From NCBI RefSeq assembly GCF_003346715.1, contig NZ_QQPQ01000012.1:99695-163694 (forward strand): a stretch of DNA of 64,000 bases. Reading direction: 5' to 3'. The position numbers were made by a program, and so were the translations under genes. Under the pieces are notes generated by a model. It worked only from the letters and a program-made list of their open reading frames with translations, was not told the origin of the DNA and did not search any database. Shown here piece after piece: positions 34,835 through 45,080 of this stretch (within the stretch, counting starts at the first letter, position 1; every line of letters begins with the position of its first letter). The stretch is from Oceanispirochaeta sp. M1 (GTDB taxonomy: Bacteria; Spirochaetota; Spirochaetia; DSM-2461).

Positions 34835-37308
34835 TCAGAGATTTTATTTTTAATATTGAGGGCAAGAAGTTTCTTTCTGGTGATAATCCATTCATTCAAA
34901 GGTTCTTCTTCTCTGAACTCTTTCAGAAATTTAATAATATTATTCATTTTCTTATTGGCAAAAACAGCCTTTACATGAATATGATCTTCCTCAAGGGTAA
35001 AAATATAATCACCACCTACTCCCAATTCTTCAGCTTTTTCTTTAAACAGCTCTATCGTAGACTCTGCAAGAAGTGATTTGTCAGCTGGTTGAAGAGTATA
35101 TTCCGAACCAGCATAGAGACCCATAAGAGTTCTCTTTTTTCTATTTTTATCCTGCTGCAGTGGATAGTATTTAACTGTCTCAAAAGAAAAGCCTTCAGGA
35201 AGATTTGAATTCAGCAATTTAATGAGATCTTCAATCACCATCTCCGGTTTCTTCGGCATCTCTACACCCATGATTTCTTCAGTTCCATAAACCCCGAGGC
35301 TGAGAGGATGGGCAAATTCCATCCTGGGTTTTGGGTTATAGCCATGAGTAAAATTGATTTCAATTCCACTGCACTGAAAAGCTCTCTCAAAAACACGAAG
35401 AGTATCTAAATGTCCAAGGAATATGGCCTGATCTTTTTTAGAAAATCCGAAAACAGCTTTTACTGAGTGTTCGCCCAGATCATGACTCTCAAGTTTTTCT
35501 GTTTCAACAACAGGAGCAATCTCCGGGAATTCAAAGGGCTCAGGAGTACGTACAGTTAAGTTCTTATTACATACACCGCAGGGATTTTCACAGTCATCCT
35601 TACAGGGCTCTGTCATCTCACATGCTTGTGATTTACTGTTTTCTTTTGAAAGAAAACCTGTTGATACTCTCAGAGAGACCGAATCCCAGGGTAGGGGTTC
35701 ACCCTCCCCTTTCTCACGGCATATCTCCTTTTCTACATCCCAGTCACACTCTGAAATGACTTCCTGCCATAGTGATCTGTCATGGTATTCATCCCAGGCA
35801 TCAAAACGGGCACCTTTTTTAAATGCACTCTCCAGGATTGCACCTGCCCGGCTGTCACCTCTGCAGAGAATGCCTTCGATAAAAGATGAATAAGGAGAAT
35901 GAAATCCGACTTTGATGTTTTTACCTCTCAAGCCGTCGCGTAAATTTATGATTTCGTTCATTCCTTCCTGATCATTAAACTGCTTGACCCTTTCGTAGGG
36001 TGTATGAGGTTTAGGAATGAAAATACCGGCATTAATATTAAATTTCATGCCTGATTCTTTCTGCAGTTCCAGCATAAAGTCTACGATTGCCTGACTCTCA
36101 CTGACTCCGCCGGTATCTACGGGGAGTCCAAGCATAAAGTAAAACTTTGCCAGTTTCCAACCTTTGCTTTTAGCTTCTTTCAGGAGTGAAAGTATACGAT
36201 CCCGGGATACGTCTTTATTCAGTCCCTTCTGACCGGCTGATTCCGGGGTCTCCACAGCAAAGGTAAGACTGCTTTTACGTACAGTAGACAGTTCTGACAG
36301 CAATCCCAGGTTAAGTGAATTAACACGCAGTGAAGGAAGCTGAAATGATATATTTCTGGATTGGTAGAGTGTATTCAGGTGTTCCACAAGGGGAAGAAGG
36401 CCTACATAATCCCCTGAAGAGAGAGAAGAAAGAGTAATATTTCTGAATCCGCAGTTGGACACAAGATGTTCTGCTTCTTTCAGAATATGGTTTACATCCT
36501 TCTGTCTGAAGGGTCTGTAGAAATAACCTGCATGGCAGAAGCGGCAGCCGTTGGGGCAACCCCTCATTATTTCTATGACACCATGTTCCTGAACCGTAGC
36601 AAGTGAGGCAATAGGAAGATTTGAACGAGGCTCACTCCCCTGTCCGAATTCATTATATAAAGCTCTTACAGTTTTTTCCTTTTTATCGGGCCACCAATAG
36701 GCCGAATCTTTTCTGATTACAGCTTCCAGATCCTCTTTGCTGCCACCTTTTACAGCAGTTTCGGCAAGTTCTTCAGCATAGTTATTGATGAAGTGCTCCC
36801 CTTCTCCTATATAGACATAATCTACAAAGTCGCTGAAGGCTGCAGGGTTTGTAGCCGCAGGTCCTCCTGCAACAATAATTGGATGTTCAGGGCCTCTATC
36901 CTTTCTATGAAGAGGAATCTGTCCCAGATCAAGAATATTGAGAAGATTTGTCAGGGTCAGTTCATATCCTATTGAAAAGGCCAGGATATGAAGTTCTGAC
37001 AAAGGAATCCCTGTTTCCAGGGTAAAAAGAGGGATATTTTTATTGCGAAGAACTTCTTCAAAATCCTGTGCGGGTGCAAAAACCCTCTCACACTGAATTC
37101 CATTTACTGCATTGTAGCGGTTATAGAGTATTCTGATAGCCTGATTTGACATCCCGATTTCATACATATCGGGAAAAGATATGGCCATTTTAAGGGGCTC
37201 GGGAGTCCTGTACTGAATACTGCCCAGTTCTCCACCCGTATAACGGGCCGGTTTGCTGACCTGAAGCAGTTCTCTGCCCAAGTCCTTATATGCGATGATG
37301 TTTGACAT
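34804..37308 (-). CDS. B12-binding-type radical SAM protein fused to DUF2344
   Basis: An 834-residue protein of the TIGR03960-type family. Residues 100-190 form a cobalamin-binding-like Rossmann region (HPIIVAGGPAATNPAAF). The radical SAM motif is C251-x3-C255-x2-C258 (RGCPNGCRFCHAG). An extra cysteine group CKDDCENPCGVC lies at about 565-580. The C-terminal DUF2344 domain starts near 620 (FGFSKKDQAIFLGHLDTLRVFERA). The fusion is often encoded near rodA or ribonuclease E/G genes, and here its start overlaps the rodA stop (TAATG). The reaction is unknown; RNA or ribosome modification is a guess from the neighbourhood in other genomes. Its 3-prime end overlaps mazG. Confidence 0.88.
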   Translation of the reverse strand: MSNIIAYKDLGRELLQVSKPARYTGGELGSIQYRTPEPLKMAISFPDMYEIGMSNQAIRILYNRYNAVNGIQCERVFAPAQDFEEVLRNKNIPLFTLETGIPLSELHILAFSIGYELTLTNLLNILDLGQIPLHRKDRGPEHPIIVAGGPAATNPAAFSDFVDYVYIGEGEHFINNYAEELAETAVKGGSKEDLEAVIRKDSAYWWPDKKEKTVRALYNEFGQGSEPRSNLPIASLATVQEHGVIEIMRGCPNGCRFCHAGYFYRPFRQKDVNHILKEAEHLVSNCGFRNITLSSLSSGDYVGLLPLVEHLNTLYQSRNISFQLPSLRVNSLNLGLLSELSTVRKSSLTFAVETPESAGQKGLNKDVSRDRILSLLKEAKSKGWKLAKFYFMLGLPVDTGGVSESQAIVDFMLELQKESGMKFNINAGIFIPKPHTPYERVKQFNDQEGMNEIINLRDGLRGKNIKVGFHSPYSSFIEGILCRGDSRAGAILESAFKKGARFDAWDEYHDRSLWQEVISECDWDVEKEICREKGEGEPLPWDSVSLRVSTGFLSKENSKSQACEMTEPCKDDCENPCGVCNKNLTVRTPEPFEFPEIAPVVETEKLESHDLGEHSVKAVFGFSKKDQAIFLGHLDTLRVFERAFQCSGIEINFTHGYNPKPRMEFAHPLSLGVYGTEEIMGVEMPKKPEMVIEDLIKLLNSNLPEGFSFETVKYYPLQQDKNRKKRTLMGLYAGSEYTLQPADKSLLAESTIELFKEKAEELGVGGDYIFTLEEDHIHVKAVFANKKMNNIIKFLKEFREEEPLNEWIITRKKLLALNIKNKISDYFSFDSSQS

Positions 37309-38636
37309 TAGTTTACGTTTTTATATCGCCTGTGATATACGCTGAGTAATATTCCTATTCCCAGCATTGTCGTCCAGAGCGATGATCCTCCATAAGATAG
37401 AAATACCAGAGGAATACCTGTAATCGGCATTATACCGATGGCCATTCCTATGTTAATCATGAAGTGAAAGAATATCATTCCTACAATGCCGGCCGCAATG
37501 AGTGAACCGAATAAATCCTGTGATTTAAGTATTATATTTATACAGCGCCAGAATATGAGCACAAATAGAACTATGATAAGCAGATTACCCATAAAACCGA
37601 TCTCTTCGGATATTATTGAGAATATGAAGTCAGTACTCTGTTCGGGAAGATAACGGTAGTGTGACTGAGTTCCCTGGAGGTATCCCTTGCCGAAAGCCCC
37701 GCCCGATCCTACGGCGGTAACCGACTGAATTATATTCCATCCGGAGCCTCTGGGGTCAACCTGTGGGTCCAGGAACACAATCAGACGCATCACCTGATAC
37801 TCTTTTAATATTTTTCTTGCAAAAAAAGAGAAAAAATAGGATAGACCTGTAATCGAAAAAATTGCAGAGAGATAATAGAAATACGATCTTCTTGTAAACA
37901 GATAACCCAGCACTGATATAATGGCCACAGCAGCAAGAGTGAGACTTATAACAGTCATAATATTCTGCTCAGTAAAAAGAATTACTGAATTACCCGTTGT
38001 CTTTGCCATATACATCAGGTAAAACGGGAGCATTGAGAAGAAAATTGTTAAAAGTCCGGTGGCAGTAAGCATTATTATATATCTTGCCCTGCCCCCTGCG
38101 ATAAACATCATAATGAGAAATACAGGTATAAATACCATGGCTGTTCCGAGGTCCGGCTGCATTAGAATGAGTCCCATGGGGAGACATACAATGATAAAAC
38201 CGATGATGAAAACCTGCAGAGTATCGATTGATTTCCTGTTATTCTCCAGATATAGACTCAAAAAAAGAATTGTAACCAGCTTTGAAAGCTCAGAGGGTTG
38301 AATTCCGAGAGAACCTATGCCCAACCAGGATTTAGATCCGTTTACGACCTGGCCGAAACCAGCAGTCAATAAAAGTATAAGCAGCATAAACAGATAGAGC
38401 CAGAAAGCAATATTCTTAAGTATCCGGTAATCCATAAAAGATACCGTCAGGAGGATAATGTTTCCACTTATAACCCATACTATCTGTTTTATGTATTCAT
38501 CACTGACAACGGTACCATTTGAATTTACACCGCTGGAGTATATAAAGAAAACGCCTATTACCATAAGGACCTGAATAGAGGCAAAAAGGATAAAATCAAA
38601 ACCGAATATGGAGGACATGTTCAATTTAATCTTCAA
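37308..38636 (-). CDS. rodA: Rod-shape peptidoglycan polymerase RodA
   Basis: A SEDS-family glycosyltransferase that polymerises lipid II during elongation. About ten transmembrane helices over 442 residues; family motifs NGSKSWLGIGSLGIQPSELSK, LILMQPDLGTAMVF, PRGSGWNIIQSVTAVGSGG and the C-terminal MPITGIPLVFLSYGGSS. I propose TTG 38636, which has GGAGG 6 nt upstream; GTG 38642 would overlap that site and ATG 38618 is 18 nt further in. The start lies inside mrdA (11-bp overlap), so RodA and PBP2 are translationally coupled, as expected for a functional pair. Confidence 0.94.
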   Translation of the reverse strand: MKIKLNMSSIFGFDFILFASIQVLMVIGVFFIYSSGVNSNGTVVSDEYIKQIVWVISGNIILLTVSFMDYRILKNIAFWLYLFMLLILLLTAGFGQVVNGSKSWLGIGSLGIQPSELSKLVTILFLSLYLENNRKSIDTLQVFIIGFIIVCLPMGLILMQPDLGTAMVFIPVFLIMMFIAGGRARYIIMLTATGLLTIFFSMLPFYLMYMAKTTGNSVILFTEQNIMTVISLTLAAVAIISVLGYLFTRRSYFYYLSAIFSITGLSYFFSFFARKILKEYQVMRLIVFLDPQVDPRGSGWNIIQSVTAVGSGGAFGKGYLQGTQSHYRYLPEQSTDFIFSIISEEIGFMGNLLIIVLFVLIFWRCINIILKSQDLFGSLIAAGIVGMIFFHFMINIGMAIGIMPITGIPLVFLSYGGSSLWTTMLGIGILLSVYHRRYKNVN

Positions 38637-40497
38637 GTTCACCCTCCAGGACGATATCTCTTGTGTACCAGACTCCCCGTTTTCTCAGTGCTTTAATGGT
38701 TTCTTCATAATTAGTATTTCCAAAAATACCCTGGTAGATGATATCGGCAGCCTTGGGTGCCCACCATTCCCATTCATTTGATGCTTCGATCATGGTTACC
38801 ACTACAATTTTATCTGCGTCATTATTTTCGGTCCAGGGGCCGTAAGATGCAAACCAGGAGTGCCAGTTTGACTTGCTTCCAACCTCTCCGGTACCCGTCT
38901 TACCAGCTATTTTAACCTGATCATTGAGAATAACAACTTCTGATGTTCCATCTGCAATGACTCCCCTTAAATAGTCTCTGAGAGTATGCAGAATCTGGGG
39001 ACTTACGGTTGTATTTCTCAGAACTTCAGGAGCAATCTCTTCAACCACGGTTCTGTTTGTATTATTCACAATTTTTTTAAGAATATGAGGTTTGTATATT
39101 TCTCCCTCTTCATTAACAATGCCTGCTATTACATTGGCCAGCTGAAGAGCTGTCAGAGAGACAAATCCCTGTCCAATAGAGGCATTTAGTGTATCTCCCG
39201 GCGTCCAGTAGCTGTTGTAGGTTTTTTCTTTCCATGCGGGAGTCGGGATATTTCCCTGTACCTCTCCCTGCAGGTCAATACCTGTTATTACTCCTAATCC
39301 GAAGGCATGTGCATATTCAGATATCTTTGCAATCCCCAGATTTTCCACACCGATAGTACCGAAGTATATATTGCATGATTCAGCCAGGGCTTCCTTGAGG
39401 TTCAGTTTCCCATGACCCGTCTTTTTATGACAGAGAAATGTCCTGTTGCCCAGCTCCATATGACCTTTACAGTCAATAAGCCGATTGGGATTGAAGTCTT
39501 TATCCTCCAGAGCGGCTGCGGTAAGTAGAATCTTAAATGTTGACGCAGGTGCATAAGAGGACTGTATGGCTCTGTTCAGAAAGGGGAAATCAGGGTTCAG
39601 AGAGAGAGAACCAAAACTGTTTGGACCTTTCTGATTAAAGAGATTGGGATTGAATCCCGGATAGGATACAAGTGCCAGAACCTCACCGGTATCGGGTTTA
39701 AGAACCACAACAGATCCTTTTCTGGGGCCAAGAGCTTTTTCTGCAAGGTCTTGAATATGCCTGTCTATGGTTAAAACCAGGTCATAACCATTTTCAGGGA
39801 GCTGTATATTCCCCTCTTTAGTCATCTGTCTTCCACGGACATCCACAGTATTATAAATACGACCGTTTTTTCCCCTGAGAATGTGGTCATACTGTTTTTC
39901 AATTCCGTTTTTACCCAACACATCTCGCAGGGAGTAACCGCGGTTATAGAGGACCTGCAGCTCTTCATTTGTTATGTTTCCCACATATCCGAGAACATGA
40001 GCGATTGAACCTGTAATGTTATAGTAGCGTTTCGGTTTACTGCTCCAGCTGATACCCGGGAATTCTTCAATATTTTCTGCAATGATAGTTATTTTCTCAA
40101 ATGAAACACCTTCTGCGATCTCAGAAGCCACATAGGAAGAAAATCTGGAACCGGGAAATTTCCTTTTCAGATCTTCTTCTGAAACATCCAGAATCTCAGA
40201 AAGCTTAGCCAGCATTTCAGGTAAATATTCCTCATCTCCATAGGCGGGTGTGTAGTTAACAGCAAAGGAGTCAACGTTCATTGCCAGAGGGACATCAGAA
40301 TATCGGTCGAATATACGGCCTCTCTGGGCAGGAATTATATTTGATCTCTGTGATACTTCCTGAGCCTTTTTTTCATAGATTAGATTATCCACAATCTGCA
40401 GATTAAAGAGTTTATAAATATAGATAATTATAATAATAAGAAAAATCGCACTGAGCAGATAGACTCTGCCATTGCTGATATGTTTTCTGGATTTCAT
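38626..40497 (-). CDS. mrdA: Penicillin-binding protein 2
   Basis: The elongasome transpeptidase partner of RodA. It has one N-terminal membrane helix (about 12-32), a dimerisation/pedestal region, and a transpeptidase domain with S319-T-F-K322 (nucleophile serine), S374-C-N376 and K533-T-G535. The segments IIPAQRGRIFDR and YYNITGSIAHVLGYVG are typical of PBP2. Length 623. It follows mreD by 3 bp within the mreBCD-mrdA-rodA cluster. Confidence 0.95.
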   Translation of the reverse strand: MKSRKHISNGRVYLLSAIFLIIIIIYIYKLFNLQIVDNLIYEKKAQEVSQRSNIIPAQRGRIFDRYSDVPLAMNVDSFAVNYTPAYGDEEYLPEMLAKLSEILDVSEEDLKRKFPGSRFSSYVASEIAEGVSFEKITIIAENIEEFPGISWSSKPKRYYNITGSIAHVLGYVGNITNEELQVLYNRGYSLRDVLGKNGIEKQYDHILRGKNGRIYNTVDVRGRQMTKEGNIQLPENGYDLVLTIDRHIQDLAEKALGPRKGSVVVLKPDTGEVLALVSYPGFNPNLFNQKGPNSFGSLSLNPDFPFLNRAIQSSYAPASTFKILLTAAALEDKDFNPNRLIDCKGHMELGNRTFLCHKKTGHGKLNLKEALAESCNIYFGTIGVENLGIAKISEYAHAFGLGVITGIDLQGEVQGNIPTPAWKEKTYNSYWTPGDTLNASIGQGFVSLTALQLANVIAGIVNEEGEIYKPHILKKIVNNTNRTVVEEIAPEVLRNTTVSPQILHTLRDYLRGVIADGTSEVVILNDQVKIAGKTGTGEVGSKSNWHSWFASYGPWTENNDADKIVVVTMIEASNEWEWWAPKAADIIYQGIFGNTNYEETIKALRKRGVWYTRDIVLEGELED

Positions 40498-40500
40498 AAA

Positions 40501-41004
40501 TTAAAGGGTCTTCCTTTCCTTGAGAACTCTGTCAAATAGAAAACGGAGAAGCAGAAAGAGAAAAGGAGCCAGAAGAGCATTCATCAGGAGTTCAAAACCG
40601 AAGGAACTGCTGATAAAGATACTTCCGGAATACTGAATATTGAAAACAGAAAGAATCAGATAGGATAAAGCTCCCTTGACTATTGTAGCCAGAGAAACAG
40701 AGAGTACAGGAAAAAGGATGGGGTCTATATTCAGTCTTTCATGGAACAGGCCGGCAAACTGCCCCAAGATCATACGGATAAGGCTATTAAATCCCAAAGG
40801 GGATAAACTTAGAAAATCTTCCATCAGTCCTGTTGTAAATCCGCTCATCTGTCCTGATAAAGAACCGTATCGTATTGAGACATATACAAGAATGATCAGT
40901 GTGGTATCCGGCATTCCGAAGCTCAGGCTGAAATATCGGGACAATGTTGTCTTCAGAAGAACAGAGATAAGCATAAGTGTGAAAATTATCATATTTTTTT
41001 TCAT
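40501..41004 (-). CDS. mreD: Rod-shape-determining protein MreD
   Basis: A 167-residue inner-membrane protein with about five or six helices. The segment YGSLSGQMSGFTTGLMEDFLS matches the conserved G-x-G-FxxGLxxD motif of MreD. It overlaps mreC by ATGA. It links MreC and the PBP2/RodA complex to MreB filaments. Assignment rests on the motif and the gene order. Confidence 0.9.
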   Translation of the reverse strand: MKKNMIIFTLMLISVLLKTTLSRYFSLSFGMPDTTLIILVYVSIRYGSLSGQMSGFTTGLMEDFLSLSPLGFNSLIRMILGQFAGLFHERLNIDPILFPVLSVSLATIVKGALSYLILSVFNIQYSGSIFISSSFGFELLMNALLAPFLFLLLRFLFDRVLKERKTL

Positions 41005-41855
41005 CTGATTTGCTCCTTGTCCTCGGTCAGAACAAATACATATTCCAGCTTACCAAAATCAATTGTCGGGAAAACTTCGATTTCAAGGGAGGTGTTATAT
41101 TCTCTTGAAGTGATACTTTTTACTTTCCCGATAGATATTCCTCCAGGATAAAGAGACTGCATTCCTGATGTAATTACCCTGTCATCGATATTGATCTGGG
41201 TTAATGCTGTTTTCTTTACATAATTCATTATGAGATGATTCTCAGAATCACCCAATCCGGCAATCAGTCCTTCAAAACGGGAGTACTGAAAACGGGCTGC
41301 TACAAAACTTGTACTATTGTAGATAGGGATAACCTGGGATGAATTAATACCGGTTTCAATAATTTTACCTACAAGACCTATAACACCGTTCTGATAAGAC
41401 GTGACAGGCATACCTTTCACTATGCCGTCTTTAGATCCCTTATTTATGATAAACGAGGAAAAAAGGCTTACGGGGTCCTTGGCAATGATGCGGGCATTTA
41501 TATGATCAATTTCAAGTGCTCTGGAAAACCCCAGATGTTCCCTGAGAAGTTCATTTTCTCTGTTTACTTCTTCAAAATTCCGATCCATCTGTTCATAAGC
41601 AGTAAGTTTGTTAAGAGTTGAATCATACTCCTCTTTCAGGTTTTTCAGTTCATTAATAGAGTTAACAGTACCTGAAAACCAGGTAACTGTATTATTTATC
41701 CCTTCCTGAAAAATAGAGAGAAAGCTCATCCCCAGTGATTTTGGGGATACGAGCATTGAGTTTGTTGAAAAGATGAGTATGACTACGTTGATTATGATGA
41801 GAACCAGAAATGATGGTATTCCCCAGAATCTGCTGCTTTGCTGATTATGAGCCAT
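41001..41855 (-). CDS. mreC: Rod-shape-determining protein MreC
   Basis: A bitopic protein of 284 residues: N-terminal membrane helix at about 14-34, a coiled coil at about 65-105 (INELKNLKEEYDSTLNKLTAYE), and a beta-barrel periplasmic domain with RIIAKDPVSLFSSFIINKGSKDG (two parts), VTSYQNGVIGLVGK and SLYPGGISIGKVKSI. It activates PBP2 in the elongasome. It sits 10 bp after mreB and overlaps mreD by 4 bp. Confidence 0.94.
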   Translation of the reverse strand: MAHNQQSSRFWGIPSFLVLIIINVVILIFSTNSMLVSPKSLGMSFLSIFQEGINNTVTWFSGTVNSINELKNLKEEYDSTLNKLTAYEQMDRNFEEVNRENELLREHLGFSRALEIDHINARIIAKDPVSLFSSFIINKGSKDGIVKGMPVTSYQNGVIGLVGKIIETGINSSQVIPIYNSTSFVAARFQYSRFEGLIAGLGDSENHLIMNYVKKTALTQINIDDRVITSGMQSLYPGGISIGKVKSITSREYNTSLEIEVFPTIDFGKLEYVFVLTEDKEQIR

Positions 41856-41865
41856 TTACCACCGC

Positions 41866-42912
41866 TTAAGAGTTCAGAGTGTCGTAGATGCTGCGACTGT
41901 TGCTTGCACCCTTGGCGTAATCAAAGTACATCCCAGCACCAAGAGCCACACAGAGAAGAGGATTTTCCGCAAGAATTACGGGTACTCCCGTCTCTTTTGA
42001 AAGCAGTTTAGGTAATCCCTTGAGAGCAGATCCGCCTCCAGTCATAACAATTCCTCTTTCCACAATGTCAGCAGCAAGCTCAGGAGGTGTCTGACCCAGA
42101 GTCCTCTTAACTTCTTCAACGATAGCATTGATAGGCTCCTGAAGAGCCTCTCTGACCTCTACTGAGTCTATTTCAAGTCTACGGGGAAGTCCAGTGATGG
42201 CATCGGTTCCCTTTATTTCCATTTTTTCAATTTTATTATCAGGTGCAGCGTTTCCAATATTGATTTTTAATCGTTCAGCAGTCTGTTCTCCAATAATAAG
42301 GTTGTGAACAGAGCGTACATGTTTGATTATTGCGATATCAAAGGCGTCTCCCGCGAGTCTGATGGCGTTGGAAACAACCATACCACCCAGTGATATCACA
42401 GATATTTCTGTAGTTCCGCCACCGATATCGCAGACCATATGTCCTGCAGGTTCGAAAATGGGAATATCGGCTCCGATGGCAGCAGCAAGAGATTCTTCAA
42501 TAATCTTAACTTCTCTGGCACCGGCCTTGAATGCGCTCTCTTCAACGGCTCTCCGTTCAACTTCTGTAATACAGGAAGGAACACCGATAACCATTCTGGG
42601 TTTTATAAGCCAGCGTTTGGGGAGAACCTTGGAAATAAAGTAGCGGAGCATCTTTTCTGTAGTTTCAAGATCTGCAATTACTCCGTCTCTCAGAGGGCGA
42701 ATGGCGACGATATCTCCTGGAGTTTTCCAGAGCATCCTCTTAGCCTCAGTACCGACGGCAACTACTTTTTTAGTTCCCCTTTCAATGGCAACTACTGAAG
42801 GTTCGCTGATGACGATCCCCTTTCCTCTGACATAGATTAATGTATTACATGTACCGAGATCGATACCTATATCAGTTGAGAATCCGCCAAATAATTTATT
42901 AGAACGAGCCAT
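41866..42912 (-). CDS. mreB: Rod-shape-determining protein MreB
   Basis: A bacterial actin that directs lateral wall synthesis. Motifs: phosphate-1 [19 protein letters not shown], phosphate-2 [16 protein letters not shown], adenosine motif [14 protein letters not shown]. Length 348 is typical. I chose ATG 42912 ([11 protein letters not shown]) because GGAGG lies just upstream; an in-frame ATG at 42936 precedes that site. First of the mreBCD-mrdA-rodA series, 51 bp after a TPR gene. In helical spirochaetes cell shape also depends on periplasmic flagella such as FlaB at 55959. Confidence 0.97.
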   Translation of the reverse strand: MARSNKLFGGFSTDIGIDLGTCNTLIYVRGKGIVISEPSVVAIERGTKKVVAVGTEAKRMLWKTPGDIVAIRPLRDGVIADLETTEKMLRYFISKVLPKRWLIKPRMVIGVPSCITEVERRAVEESAFKAGAREVKIIEESLAAAIGADIPIFEPAGHMVCDIGGGTTEISVISLGGMVVSNAIRLAGDAFDIAIIKHVRSVHNLIIGEQTAERLKINIGNAAPDNKIEKMEIKGTDAITGLPRRLEIDSVEVREALQEPINAIVEEVKRTLGQTPPELAADIVERGIVMTGGGSALKGLPKLLSKETGVPVILAENPLLCVALGAGMYFDYAKGASNSRSIYDTLNS

Positions 42913-42963
42913 AATTCCTCCAGAAGCTGCTGTCATTTTTTTAATTTCAGGGTTTATGCCCTA

Positions 42964-43884
42964 TCAGTTATATAATCTGAGCCGGGCACCTCGGTGTTCC
43001 GGTTCAATTCTCAATGTCTGATGCCAATAGTCCCGTGCAGATTTTCTATCCTGGTTGAAATAACTGATTTCTCCAAGCAGGAAGTAGGCTTCTGCATTTT
43101 TCGGGTCCAGATCTGTAAGGGTGATGAGGGTTTCCTCAGCCTTTGACAGATTTTTTATATCATAATAGAGTTTTCCCAGTTGAAAAAGCCCCTTTTTTCG
43201 TAAAGATTCATCTCTTGTTCTATCAATCAGAATAGAATAGTATTCTGCGGCTTTATCATACTCCCTGAATTTGAATGAATCCTCGGCAATTTTAAGATAA
43301 AGCCTGTCGGACTGAAACTTTTCAAGGGCAGTTTCGTAATAAATAATACTCTGATCATAATCACCCAGATAGGAGTATGCTTCTCCTAGAAATTCGTAAC
43401 TGTCCTGGTTCTCATATCCCTCATCTATTGCTTTATTCAGGTATTTTATTGCCAGATCGGCATAAAATTTGCCCTTATAAAGATATGATTTCCCCAGTAT
43501 ATAATATACCAGCTCTTTTTTGGGGATATCCTCAAGGATAAGTGCTTTTCTAAGGTTAAGGATTGCTTCATTGAGGTAAAAATCAATTTCATCGACAGAA
43601 ATCTGGGAAATTGCCATATGATAGCCGGCAAAACCGGAAAAAATGAGGCTGTATGCATCCATAGGATAAACAGTCAGATTCTCTTCTGTCAGATCAAGTA
43701 TGGATTTGTAATCCTGGAGATTCCAGAGACGGACAAGGTTCAGGTCGGTAGGCTGAGTCTTCAATTGGCTGTTAAAAAAGAAGGAGCCTCTTATAATACC
43801 CCAGGCTGCCAATGAAATCAGCAGTACTGTGAGAAACAGGGGAACGATTAAGTTCCTGCCGGATTTTCTACTCTTTTTAAACAC
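42964..43884 (-). CDS. Membrane-anchored TPR protein upstream of mreB
   Basis: A 306-residue protein with one N-terminal helix (about 13-31) and at least five TPR units (AYSLIFSGFAGYHMAISQI, LVYYILGKSYLYKGKFYADLA, DSYEFLGEAYSYLGDYDQSI, LKIAEDSFKFREYDKAAEYY, AEAYFLLGEISYFNQDRKSA). Its start is GTG, with GGGGAA close upstream. It lies between rnpB and mreB and probably shares the mre transcript, suggesting an envelope or morphogenesis role. Function unknown. Confidence 0.78.
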   Translation of the reverse strand: MFKKSRKSGRNLIVPLFLTVLLISLAAWGIIRGSFFFNSQLKTQPTDLNLVRLWNLQDYKSILDLTEENLTVYPMDAYSLIFSGFAGYHMAISQISVDEIDFYLNEAILNLRKALILEDIPKKELVYYILGKSYLYKGKFYADLAIKYLNKAIDEGYENQDSYEFLGEAYSYLGDYDQSIIYYETALEKFQSDRLYLKIAEDSFKFREYDKAAEYYSILIDRTRDESLRKKGLFQLGKLYYDIKNLSKAEETLITLTDLDPKNAEAYFLLGEISYFNQDRKSARDYWHQTLRIEPEHRGARLRLYN

Positions 43885-43904
43885 ATATTCCCCAAAAATA
43901 AAAA

Positions 43905-44247
<343 letters not shown>

Positions 44248-44259
44248 AGTTTTTTTTAA

Positions 44260-45051
44260 TTAATCCAGATCGAAATCATCAACCAGGTCTGATAATCCAC
44301 CCACTTCCTGAGCAGTAAAGACCTCTTCGGATTTCATATCTTCTTCCGAATCACTGTGGAAGAGAATACGGCTGCAGTATGGGCAGAAAAGAATTTCTTC
44401 ACCCTTACGTACATCATTTACAAACTGACCCGGGAGGATCATATGACAACCGGTACAAATACCGTTTAAGACAGGAACAATACCGAGACCGGATTTGTTT
44501 CTGATTATTCTTTCAAACTTGAAGAGGATTTCTTCATTCATTCCGGGAGTCACTTTTGCTTCTTCTGACTCAAGGGATTGTAGAATTTCTTCTTTGCTTT
44601 GTTTCTCATTGTCATTTTTAGCCTGTTCGACCTTGAGTTCTTCTTCCTGCTGGGAGATCATCTGCTCTTCCCGCTGCAGGCTGTTGAGCATATCTTCAAG
44701 GGCTCTTTCTTCCCTCTGAATATCTCTTCTGTATTTCTGTTCTTTTTCGGTAGCATCCTTGATCTCTTTCTCAAGGGCTTCGTACTCTCTCTGTGTAGAG
44801 ATAACATCCATACGTTTTTCGAATTCCTCACGGAGTCTTTCGGCTTCACCCATCTCATGCTTAAGAACCTTGATGCGTTCTTTAGTGTTCTCATAAGCCT
44901 GGTTCTTCTCAATGTAAGACTTTTTCAGTCTGTTGAGAAGTTCAGTTTTAGTGGCGAGATTTTTTGGAATCCCTTCGATTTCCTGTTCAATCTCAAATTT
45001 CTGCGACAGAATTTCCTGCAATTTCTGTAACTTGTCAAATGTTCCCTGCAT
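44260..45051 (-). CDS. Coiled-coil protein with C4 zinc ribbon
   Basis: A 263-residue cytoplasmic protein of the DUF164/CdsZ-like family. A long coiled-coil hairpin covers residues 1-165. It is followed by a C4 zinc ribbon with C199/C202 (GICTGCHMILP) and C223/C226 (LFCPYCSRIL) and an acidic tail ending DLVDDFDLD. Homologues are described as nucleic-acid or secretion-related zinc proteins, but the role is unsettled. AAAGGAA precedes the ATG. It lies 29 bp after rpoD in the same direction, with rnpB directly downstream. Confidence 0.85.
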   Translation of the reverse strand: MQGTFDKLQKLQEILSQKFEIEQEIEGIPKNLATKTELLNRLKKSYIEKNQAYENTKERIKVLKHEMGEAERLREEFEKRMDVISTQREYEALEKEIKDATEKEQKYRRDIQREERALEDMLNSLQREEQMISQQEEELKVEQAKNDNEKQSKEEILQSLESEEAKVTPGMNEEILFKFERIIRNKSGLGIVPVLNGICTGCHMILPGQFVNDVRKGEEILFCPYCSRILFHSDSEEDMKSEEVFTAQEVGGLSDLVDDFDLD

Positions 45052-45080
45052 GCTTATCTATTCCTTTTAAAACCCTGATA

